Shown here piece after piece: positions 26,921-34,527 of a stretch of 50,521 nt of DNA; position 1 is the stretch's first letter; each line of letters opens with the position of its first letter. Origin of the DNA: Flavobacterium sp. SH_e (GTDB lineage: Bacteria > Bacteroidota > Bacteroidia > Flavobacteriales > Flavobacteriaceae); NCBI RefSeq assembly GCF_025717045.1, contig NZ_JAOVZN010000011.1, positions 1-50,521 of the forward strand, read 5' to 3'. The notes beneath the pieces are model-generated. The model saw nothing but the letters and a program-made list of their open reading frames with translations. It had not been told where the DNA came from and did no database searches. The translations under genes and the position numbers were made by a program.

Positions 26921-26949
26921 CTTGAATAATAACAATGTGAGTAATTTTA
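26921..26949 (+). promoter_or_regulatory. candidate GH89 promoter
   Basis: CTTG (26921-26924) directly follows operator copy 1, as TTTG does at the SusC and inositol-oxygenase promoters. After 17 bp comes TAATTTTA (26942-26949), a one-mismatch -7 box; TATTTTCG at 26948-26955 is an alternative. The transcript would carry about 150 nt of leader before the GH89 start. The rest of the 389-bp gap (26728-26894) holds the unplaced GH125 promoter and nothing else that I recognise. Confidence 0.45.
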
Positions 26950-27039
26950 TTTTCGGTTTAAAAGCCAATTGAATTTCAATAGGTTTTAATAAAATTGAAG
27001 GTGATTAATTAGTAAATTTTTGTTAGTTTTTATTAGTTA

Positions 27040-27074
27040 GGGAGATTAATGAGAGATTTAATCTCCCTTTTTTT
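27040..27074 (+). terminator. leader terminator upstream of GH89
   Basis: GGGAGATTAA (27040-27049), an 8-nt loop, TTAATCTCCC (27058-27067), then seven T. No plus-strand gene precedes it within the gap, and GH89 starts 43 bp downstream. It is therefore an intrinsic terminator inside the GH89 leader, or it ends a short RNA. Confidence 0.85.
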
Positions 27075-27116
27075 ATTCAATTATTAAAGGAGATAATTTA
27101 TTAAATACATGATTAT

Positions 27117-29270
27117 ATGAAAAGAGTGAATCTTAAAATTAAAAAAGCTGTATCATTATTTGTGCTACTGTTTTTTTGCGCTTTAAATGGGTATTCCAGG
27201 AATGATGAAAAGACTAAAAGTGCCTTTGCAGTAATAGAACGATTAATTGGGAGTCGTGCCAATGAATTTGAATTGAATATTGTTAAGGATAAAAATCAAG
27301 ATAAAGATTGGTTTGAAGTTGAAGCAACAAAAAATCTTGTAAAAATTAAAGCTTCAAATAATACAGCACTTTGTTATGCTGCATATAATTTTTTGAGAGA
27401 TATTGGTGCAGTTTTAATTAGTTGGGAAGGAAACAGAATCAATTTGCCTAAATCTTGGCCAACATATTCGAAAAAACAAAATACACCATTTGAATATAGA
27501 GAATATTTAAACGCCTGCACTTTTGGCTACACAACTCCTTGGTGGGATTGGAAACGTTGGGAACAAGAAATCGATTGGATGGCAATGCACGGAATCAATC
27601 TTCCAACTGCAATGGAAGGTCAGGAAGCGGCGTGGCAGGAATTGTGGAAAGAATATGGTTTAACAAATAGTCAATTAGAAGCGCATTTTGCTGGACCAGC
27701 CTTTTTGCCTTGGCAGAGAATGGGAAATATCAATAGTTTAGAAGGTCCTCTGCCACAAGAATGGTTCGTTAAAAAAGAAGAGCTTCAGAAGAAAATATTG
27801 GAGAGAATGAGAGCCTTGGATATGCATCCTGTAGTTCCTGCTTTTAGCGGATATGTTCCTAAGGCTTTCGCCGAAAAACATCCAGAAGCTAAAATCACAG
27901 AACTAAAGTCTTGGTCTGGTGGCGGTTTTGAAAGTACTTTTCTATTAGATTCTAAAGATCCTCTGTTTAAAAAAATCGGAAAACGCTTCATTGAAATTTA
28001 TATTAAAAAGTATGGAAAGTCTAATTTCTATTTGGCTGATTCTTTTAACGAAATTGAACCTCCCGTTTCTGAAGCCAATAAATATGAAGAACTTTCTAAT
28101 TATGGAAGCGCAGTTTATGAAACTATAAATGAAGCAGCTCCAGGTGCAACTTGGGTTATGCAAGGATGGCTTTTTGGAGACAATAAGGAATTCTGGACCA
28201 AAGAAGCTACAAGTGCATTTTTAAGTAAAGTTCCAAATGATAAAGTGATGGTTCAGGATTATGCCAATGACAGATATAAAGTATGGGATAATCAGGAAGC
28301 TTTTTATGGAAAACAGTGGACTTACGGTTATGTACATAATTATGGAGGATCGAATCCTGTGTATGGGGATTTGAATTTCTATAAAAATGAATTGACAAGT
28401 TTATTGAAGAATCCGCATAGAGGTAATATTGTAGGTTATGGAGCAATGCCAGAAGGCTTGAATAATAATTCAATTGTATATGAATACATTTATGATCTTC
28501 CTTGGACTAAAGGAGAGCAGCCTATAAACGATTGGTTAACAAAATATCTGAATGCAAGATATGGGCAAACAACTTCTAAATCTGTTTTTCAGGCTTGGGA
28601 ATTATTATTAGAATCTGTTTATAATGTCAAGTATTGGGAAACGCGTTGGTGGAATGATAGAGCTGGAGCGTATTTACTGTTTAAAAGACCAACAGCAAGC
28701 ATTACAGAATTTAAAGGAAATCCTGGAGATAAGAAGAAACTAAAAGAAGCTTTGGATATTTTAACCAATGAAGCTAAGAAATACGATAAAAAGAATTTCA
28801 TTCAATACGATTTAATAGATGCTACAAGACATTATTATTCATTATGTATAGATGAAGATTTAATGGAATGTGTAAAAGCCTATCAACAGAAAGACATTGC
28901 TAAAGGTGACGATTTATTTAAAAAGATTGAGAAACAAGTTTTGAATATCGATACTATTATGTCTGGACAGCCTCTGAATAGTTTAGATCAATGGGTAAAA
29001 TCGGCTTCAGATTATGGAAGTTCTCCAGAGGTTTCTTCATTATATGTAAAGAATGCCAAAACTTTAATTACGCTTTGGGGCGGAGAAGGTCATCTTAACG
29101 ATTATGCTTCGAGATCATGGAAAGGAATGTATAAAGGATTTTATTGGCCAAGATGGAAAATGTTTTTAGAAGCTTTAAAAAAATCAGTAGTAAATAATGT
29201 TCCTTTTGATGAAAATAAAGAAAGAGAATCAATTAAAAATTGGGAAATTAATTGGACAAAAAGCAAATAA
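27117..29270 (+). CDS. GH89 alpha-N-acetylglucosaminidase
   Basis: 717 aa, similar to human NAGLU (743 aa). The signal peptide covers residues 1-27. The NAGLU tri-domain order is present: N-terminal alpha/beta domain (about 35-120), catalytic barrel from FEYREYLNACTFGYTTPWW, and a helical C-terminal domain. The two catalytic glutamates fall in ADSFNEIEPP (Glu312) and GAMPEGLNNN (Glu446), equivalent to human Glu316 and Glu446. GH89 enzymes remove terminal alpha-linked GlcNAc, for example from heparan sulfate or mucin glycans. The leader has an operator shared with the SusC promoter and an intrinsic terminator. SusC follows after 277 bp with its own promoter. Confidence 0.93.
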   Translation: MKRVNLKIKKAVSLFVLLFFCALNGYSRNDEKTKSAFAVIERLIGSRANEFELNIVKDKNQDKDWFEVEATKNLVKIKASNNTALCYAAYNFLRDIGAVLISWEGNRINLPKSWPTYSKKQNTPFEYREYLNACTFGYTTPWWDWKRWEQEIDWMAMHGINLPTAMEGQEAAWQELWKEYGLTNSQLEAHFAGPAFLPWQRMGNINSLEGPLPQEWFVKKEELQKKILERMRALDMHPVVPAFSGYVPKAFAEKHPEAKITELKSWSGGGFESTFLLDSKDPLFKKIGKRFIEIYIKKYGKSNFYLADSFNEIEPPVSEANKYEELSNYGSAVYETINEAAPGATWVMQGWLFGDNKEFWTKEATSAFLSKVPNDKVMVQDYANDRYKVWDNQEAFYGKQWTYGYVHNYGGSNPVYGDLNFYKNELTSLLKNPHRGNIVGYGAMPEGLNNNSIVYEYIYDLPWTKGEQPINDWLTKYLNARYGQTTSKSVFQAWELLLESVYNVKYWETRWWNDRAGAYLLFKRPTASITEFKGNPGDKKKLKEALDILTNEAKKYDKKNFIQYDLIDATRHYYSLCIDEDLMECVKAYQQKDIAKGDDLFKKIEKQVLNIDTIMSGQPLNSLDQWVKSASDYGSSPEVSSLYVKNAKTLITLWGGEGHLNDYASRSWKGMYKGFYWPRWKMFLEALKKSVVNNVPFDENKERESIKNWEINWTKSK

Positions 29271-29459
29271 AAAAGTACTCAATTAATAATTACTACGTAT
29301 ATAGATAAAATTTAACTAAATATTAAAATCATAACCTTAAAATAATTAAAAAATATGAAATGAAATTTTACGAAATCGATTAATTAATAAGTTTTTAACT
29401 ATAGAAATTTAGAAAAATAATCTCGCGAAGCCTTGCTATCACTGACTTTAAAGAAATTA

Positions 29460-29485
29460 TCCATGTTTATGAATAACTTGTCCAT
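29460..29485 (+). promoter_or_regulatory. PUL operator copy 2 (SusC promoter)
   Basis: TCCAT (29460) - GTTTATGAATAACTTG - TCCAT (29481): two direct half-sites with a 21-bp period, preceded by AATTA. The second half-site runs into the -33 element TTTG. This is the placement expected for an activator contacting RNA polymerase, most simply the hybrid two-component regulator at 41942. Confidence 0.75.
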
Positions 29486-29514
29486 TTGTTAACATTTCTT
29501 TAGCACTAATTTCG
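29485..29514 (+). promoter_or_regulatory. SusC promoter
   Basis: TTTG (29485-29488), an 18-bp spacer, TAATTTCG (29507-29514), one mismatch from TAnnTTTG. The start codon follows 33 bp later. The remainder of the 277-bp gap after GH89 is featureless AT-rich sequence. Confidence 0.7.
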
Positions 29515-29547
29515 TCAGTACTATTTAACCAATTAACCAATTTCACA

Positions 29548-32500
29548 ATGGAAAAACTTAAACTTTTATTATTAGCCTTCTTCTTTGGCTTATCAATTAA
29601 TACCTGGGCACAAAAAGTAGAAGTGTCTGGTGTAGTATTAGACGAGAAAGGTATTCCTCTACCAGCCGCCAATATACTTGAAAAAGGTACGACTAATACC
29701 GTAACAACAGATTTTGATGGAAAATTTAAATTTTTGGCATCAAATAAATATGCAATATTAATTGTCTCTTTTATCGGATTTGAGGATCAGACTTTAAAAT
29801 TAGACGGATCAAAAACTAATTACTCAATTAAACTACTGCCTAATACAATGAACTTAGAGCAAGTTGTAGTTGTGGGTTATGGCAAAGGATCTCGTAAAAA
29901 TCTTACTACTGCTGTATCTTCTGTAAAAGCAGATGATTTAAACAATGGTGTAATTGCTGATGTTGGTCAATTATTGCAAGGTAAGGTTGCTGGTTTGAAT
30001 GTTTCTTCAAGTGGAGATCCAACAAAAGCTGCATCAGTGGTTTTGCGTGGAGCTTCGACATTAAATAGTTCACAAGGTCCTTTTTATGTTGTTGATGGTA
30101 TTCCAGGAGTTGATATATCTGTTATTGCTCCAGAAGATATTGTTACTATCGATGTATTGAAAGATGCTGCTGCAACAGCTATTTATGGTAACCGTGCAGC
30201 AAACGGAGTTATTATGGTTACTACAAAAAGAGGTTCAAAAGAAAATACCCAAATTAGTTATAGCAATTACTTTGGTTTTGAAAAAGTATCTAACCAACTT
30301 GATTTGATGAATGCTGATCAGTTAAGATCATTCTTGGAAAAAAACAATATGAGTTTTGCTCCTGAAAACGACAAAGGAGCAGATACTAATTGGCAAGATG
30401 CAATTTTAAGACCAGGATATGCTAATTCACAAAGCCATAATCTTTCGATGAGTGGTGGTGGTGAACATGGAAATTATTTTGGAAGTATTAGTTACATTGA
30501 TAAAGAAGGGGTATTACAAGGAAATAACTTTTCACGTGTAATTGCGCATTTAGCTGTAGAACAGTTAGCTTTTGATGATCACTTAAAAATTGGGGTAAAT
30601 GTTACAAATTCAAACAGTCTTTACAACAACGTTCCTCAACGTAACGTGGTGCTTCAGCAATCGATTAATCACCTTCCAGTTTCTCCAGTTACAAATCCTG
30701 ACGGAAGTTATTTCGAAAATTTCAATCAAACGGGATATTTTAACCCAGTGGCAATGATCAATCATGCAGATGACGATACAAAAACAAATAATTTTGTGGG
30801 GAGTTTAACGACAGAACTAAAACTTCCTTGGGGATTTACGTATAACTTAAACTTTTCTTACCAACAGTTAAATTCATTACATGGGGAGTATTATGATAGT
30901 TATTATCAACAATATAACAGCGGTAACTTTTACACTAACCCAGATCCACCATTGGTAAAAACATTGATGAATTTTGGTGTAAACGGATCTGCATTAAGAA
31001 ATTCTTACCAAAACACAAATACTATCGTAGAGAGCTTCTTAACTTGGGATAAAACTTTAGGAAATCATAAAATTAAAGCTGTTGGAGGTTATTCATGGCA
31101 ACAAGATGTTCTAGGTGATGGTTTCCAAGCAACAAACACAAACTTTCCTGTAGATAATATAAGTTATAACAACCTAGCTTTAGGAAATTACGGATCAGTT
31201 TCAGGTTATAAAGTTGATTTTGGAGACAGTAGAGCGTATCAGAAAAAACGTTTAATTTCTTATTTCGGACGTTTAAATTACAATTATAAAGATAAATACC
31301 TTTTACAAGGATCAATCCGTAAAGATGGAGGATCTGTATTTGGAACAAACAATCAATGGGGATATTTCCCTTCAGTAGGTGGTGCTTGGAGAATTGATAA
31401 AGAAGGTTTTATGACTGACCAGAAAATTTTTACCGACTTAAAACTTCGTGCAAGCTGGGGTAAAACAGGAAACTCTTCTGGCTTCAATGCTTATACTGCA
31501 CAATTTATTTCAGGAAGTCTTGGAACATTCTATTATAATGGACAACAAGTTGGAGCTTATGGTCCAGTTCAGGCAGCAAATCCTGATTTGAACTGGGAAG
31601 TAACAACAACTGGGAATATTGGTGTTGATTTTACAGTATTAAAAGGAATCTTATCTGGATCTGTAGATGTATATAACAAGAAAACTAGTGGAATGATCTA
31701 CAGTTATTCTGTAAATCCAGTACTTGTACCAGTAGGATCAATTGTGGCTAATGGTGGTGATATGACCAACAAAGGGGTAGAAATTGCTCTTAATAGTACA
31801 CCAATTAAAACTAAAAACTTTAGCTGGAGCACAAGTTTGAATTATTCGAATAACAAAAACGAAATTACCAAACTGACAAATCCATATTTCATTGGAGGAG
31901 ATTCTATCCGTAGAGTACAACCTGATGGAGGTGGACAAACTGGAAGTACGTTACAAATTTTAAAAGAAGGAAAACCACTAGGACAATTCTTTACACTTCA
32001 ATATGCAGGTAAAAATGATCAAGGTGTTTCTCAATATGTTGCTAAAGATGGTAGCTTGACAACAAATCCTCAAATTGGCGTTGATTACCATTATGCTGGT
32101 AGTGCACAACCAAAATTCTTAATGGGATGGAATAATAATTTCACTTACAAAAAATTTGATTTGAATATCTTTTTCCGCGGAGTATTTGGCAATAAAATAT
32201 TTAATGCAACTCGTGCAGATTTATTCAGGCCTAGTACAGCGATGTCCAGTAATATTCTCGTAGATGCCGGAAATGAATCGCCAAACGATCTTAATGCTTA
32301 CAAATATTCAACGCGTTTTATAGAAGATGGCAGTTATATTCGATTAGACAATATGACATTAGGATATGACTTTGGATCGGTTGGTAAATACATTAAAAAG
32401 CTTCGTATTTATGAGACAGTAAATAATCTATTTGTGATTACTAAATATACGGGAATTGACCCTGAAGTTGAACAAGGTGGAACAGCACCTGGTGTTGATT

Positions 32501-32559
32501 CAAATAACTTTTATCCTAAAACCAGAACTTTCTTGTTTGGTCTGAACGTGATATTCTAA
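29548..32559 (+). CDS. susC: SusC/RagA-family TonB-dependent glycan transporter
   Basis: 1003 aa. After the signal peptide (MEKLKLLLLAFFFGLSINTWAQ) comes a carboxypeptidase-regulatory-like domain (residues about 24-105, VSGVVLDEKGIPLPAANI). The SusC signature VVVVGYGKGSRKNLTTAVSSV leads into the plug domain (VLRGASTLNSSQGPFYVVDG). The rest is a 22-strand barrel ending in NFYPKTRTFLFGLNVIF with a terminal aromatic. SusC proteins import oligosaccharides across the outer membrane, driven by TonB, with SusD as the lid. The SusD gene follows 21 bp downstream. Symbol by family; the substrate is set by the locus, not known. Confidence 0.95.
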   Translation: MEKLKLLLLAFFFGLSINTWAQKVEVSGVVLDEKGIPLPAANILEKGTTNTVTTDFDGKFKFLASNKYAILIVSFIGFEDQTLKLDGSKTNYSIKLLPNTMNLEQVVVVGYGKGSRKNLTTAVSSVKADDLNNGVIADVGQLLQGKVAGLNVSSSGDPTKAASVVLRGASTLNSSQGPFYVVDGIPGVDISVIAPEDIVTIDVLKDAAATAIYGNRAANGVIMVTTKRGSKENTQISYSNYFGFEKVSNQLDLMNADQLRSFLEKNNMSFAPENDKGADTNWQDAILRPGYANSQSHNLSMSGGGEHGNYFGSISYIDKEGVLQGNNFSRVIAHLAVEQLAFDDHLKIGVNVTNSNSLYNNVPQRNVVLQQSINHLPVSPVTNPDGSYFENFNQTGYFNPVAMINHADDDTKTNNFVGSLTTELKLPWGFTYNLNFSYQQLNSLHGEYYDSYYQQYNSGNFYTNPDPPLVKTLMNFGVNGSALRNSYQNTNTIVESFLTWDKTLGNHKIKAVGGYSWQQDVLGDGFQATNTNFPVDNISYNNLALGNYGSVSGYKVDFGDSRAYQKKRLISYFGRLNYNYKDKYLLQGSIRKDGGSVFGTNNQWGYFPSVGGAWRIDKEGFMTDQKIFTDLKLRASWGKTGNSSGFNAYTAQFISGSLGTFYYNGQQVGAYGPVQAANPDLNWEVTTTGNIGVDFTVLKGILSGSVDVYNKKTSGMIYSYSVNPVLVPVGSIVANGGDMTNKGVEIALNSTPIKTKNFSWSTSLNYSNNKNEITKLTNPYFIGGDSIRRVQPDGGGQTGSTLQILKEGKPLGQFFTLQYAGKNDQGVSQYVAKDGSLTTNPQIGVDYHYAGSAQPKFLMGWNNNFTYKKFDLNIFFRGVFGNKIFNATRADLFRPSTAMSSNILVDAGNESPNDLNAYKYSTRFIEDGSYIRLDNMTLGYDFGSVGKYIKKLRIYETVNNLFVITKYTGIDPEVEQGGTAPGVDSNNFYPKTRTFLFGLNVIF

Positions 32560-32579
32560 AAAATTAAATTGTAAATGCT

Positions 32580-34187
32580 ATGAAAAAAATATTCAAATAT
32601 ATAGGACTTCCAGTACTTGCTGCTGGGTTGTTATGGGCTTGCGATGATCTTGAGGTGCCAATTACAACACAACTTACACCAGATGTATTTCCACAGAATT
32701 CAACACAATTTATTCAAGCTTCTGGTGCAGTATATACGGCCTTTCGTGGTGATTTTGCATTTTCTTGGTGGTGGTCACAATCACTAACTACTGATGAAGC
32801 TATTTTGCCAGCGCGTGGAGGAAACTGGTTTGATAATAGAGGTTATGCTTGTCAGCATTATCATGATTGGACAGCAGACAATGGAGTTGGTCCATGGGAT
32901 TGGGCAGAAAAAGTTATTGGAACCAGCAATCAGACCATCTCAATTTTGAATACAACTATGCCTGCTGGAGCAGAAAAATCAACAATGATTGCTGAATTAA
33001 AAACAATGCGTGCCATTTCTTATTTTATGATGATGGATTCTTATGGAGGTGTGCCGCTTGATACAGTATATGGAGATTTTAGTTCTAAACCGAGATCAAG
33101 CCGAGTAGAAGTTTTCAATTTCATAGAAAAAGAGTTGAAAAATGCACTTCCTAATTTAAATCCTGCATCTGGAATCACAACTTATGGTCGACCAAATAAA
33201 CAAACGGCCAATGCTATGCTTGCCAAATTATACTTAAATGCTGAGGTTTATACAGGAACACAGCGTAATGATGATTGTATTGCGGCTTGTGATGAAGTAA
33301 TTAATTCAGGTTTATATCTAATTGAACCTAGAAGCACTTACCTTCAAATGTTTTATCCAAATAATGGTCCAGCGATGAAAGAATTCATTTTTGCTGTTCC
33401 TTATGATCCTTCTGCTATAGCGGTAGGCTACAATGGGCAAATGTATCATGCACGTTATGATGTGCCTCGTTCTGAAAGAGCAAAGTTTGGTCTTCCGTTT
33501 ACACCTAGTGCACCTAGAAGTACTTTGCCATCATTCTATGCTTATTTTAATGATGCTAATGATATTCGTAACAAACAATGGCTAACTGGATTGCAATACA
33601 TGAATGATGGTGTTACTCCTGTAACGGTTACTACAACTAAAAAAGGATACGATCAATTCTATACTGGTTCAGATGGTGGAGCAACTTATACTTATCAGGT
33701 AAACTTAACACCAGACATTGTACTTCGTCAGAACCCAGCTTTATTTGACTGCGGAAATGATGAAATTGCTTGGAATATGGGATACAGAAACATAAAATTC
33801 TATCCTGATGCAACATCAACAAGCCGTAACCAAAATAATGACGTACCTTTTTTACGTTATTCGGATGTTCTTTTAATGAAAGCAGAAGCTATCCTACGTG
33901 GAGGAAACGCAACTTTAGGACAAACTGCTGTTTCATTGGTTAATATGGTTCGTTCAAATCGTACAACATCTGCAGCATGGACGGGAGTGACATTAGAAGA
34001 ACTTTACCAAGAAAGATGTCGCGAATTTGCTTGGGAAGCATGGCACAGAAATGATATGATTCGTTTTGGTAAATACGAAGGACAATGGGGATTCAAAACA
34101 AATGCAGATACATATCGCCGTATTTTCCCAGTTCCAACTTATGCTAGAGCGCTAAACCCTGCTTTAGATCAAAATCCTGGTTATTAA
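32580..34187 (+). CDS. susD: SusD/RagB-family glycan-binding lipoprotein
   Basis: 535 aa. The lipobox LLWAC at residue 21 is followed by DDLEVP, an acidic surface-export tail. The TPR-based SusD fold is evident: ASGAVYTAFRGD, the helix pair with AELKTMRAISYFMMMDSYGGVPLDT, KQTANAMLAKLYLNAEVY, and the C-terminal FLRYSDVLLMKAEAILRGG and ERCREFAWEAWHRNDMIRFGKYEG. It sits at the cell surface as the lid of the SusC transporter encoded just upstream. Many Trp/Tyr residues (SWWWSQS, NWFDNRGY) could form the sugar-binding platform. A terminator follows, so SusCD may also be a separate transcript. Confidence 0.95.
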   Translation: MKKIFKYIGLPVLAAGLLWACDDLEVPITTQLTPDVFPQNSTQFIQASGAVYTAFRGDFAFSWWWSQSLTTDEAILPARGGNWFDNRGYACQHYHDWTADNGVGPWDWAEKVIGTSNQTISILNTTMPAGAEKSTMIAELKTMRAISYFMMMDSYGGVPLDTVYGDFSSKPRSSRVEVFNFIEKELKNALPNLNPASGITTYGRPNKQTANAMLAKLYLNAEVYTGTQRNDDCIAACDEVINSGLYLIEPRSTYLQMFYPNNGPAMKEFIFAVPYDPSAIAVGYNGQMYHARYDVPRSERAKFGLPFTPSAPRSTLPSFYAYFNDANDIRNKQWLTGLQYMNDGVTPVTVTTTKKGYDQFYTGSDGGATYTYQVNLTPDIVLRQNPALFDCGNDEIAWNMGYRNIKFYPDATSTSRNQNNDVPFLRYSDVLLMKAEAILRGGNATLGQTAVSLVNMVRSNRTTSAAWTGVTLEELYQERCREFAWEAWHRNDMIRFGKYEGQWGFKTNADTYRRIFPVPTYARALNPALDQNPGY

Positions 34188-34234
34188 GATTAAAATTTAA
34201 TTAGAACGCAAATTGTAATTTAATTTGATTTTAT

Positions 34235-34270
34235 AAAAGGAGAGGAAGAGCAATATTTCTTCTCCTTTTT
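34235..34270 (+). terminator. terminator after SusD
   Basis: AAAAGGAGA plus a bulged G and GAA pairs with TTCTTCTCCTTTT, with T-rich sequence after. It starts about 48 bp downstream of the SusD stop and may be leaky, setting SusCD apart from the enzyme genes. Confidence 0.7.
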
Positions 34271-34282
34271 CCCTCAAAAGAA

Positions 34283-34434
34283 AACTGATTTTTTCAGTTG
34301 CTCGTGAAAATCAGTTCAGTTTTATTTTTTGTTGAATGAAGACAAAGCTTAATCGAATGCCGATTTGTAAGCCAATGAAAGATTAAGCTTTGTAACATTC
34401 ATTCTTATTATTTTTTGAGAATAGACAATTCTCA
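34283..34434. repeat. cluster of inverted repeats between SusD and GH92
   Basis: The 340-bp gap after SusD holds three more dyads. AACTGATTTT (34283-34292) pairs with AAAATCAGTT (34307-34316). ACAAAGCTTAATC (34342-34354) pairs with GATTAAGCTTTGT (34381-34393) around a 26-nt loop, flanked by partly complementary GAATGA and CATTCATTC. TGAGAAT pairs with ATTCTCA near 34416-34434. A TATTTTCG box at 34453-34460 might serve the GH92 gene. Confidence 0.65.
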
Positions 34435-34527
34435 CGGAAACCTTTTGCCTAATATTTTCGATTTAGAAATAAATCAATTCAAGCGCAATCCTGTAAAAAC
34501 CAATATTGCCCATCAATAAACAGATAA

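Noticed and set aside
26883..26972. 29-codon ORF (MKNMSILLID...) as a GH89 leader peptide
   Set aside because: Its ATG lies upstream of the operator and inferred promoter, so it would not be in the transcript; codon content shows no amino-acid bias.
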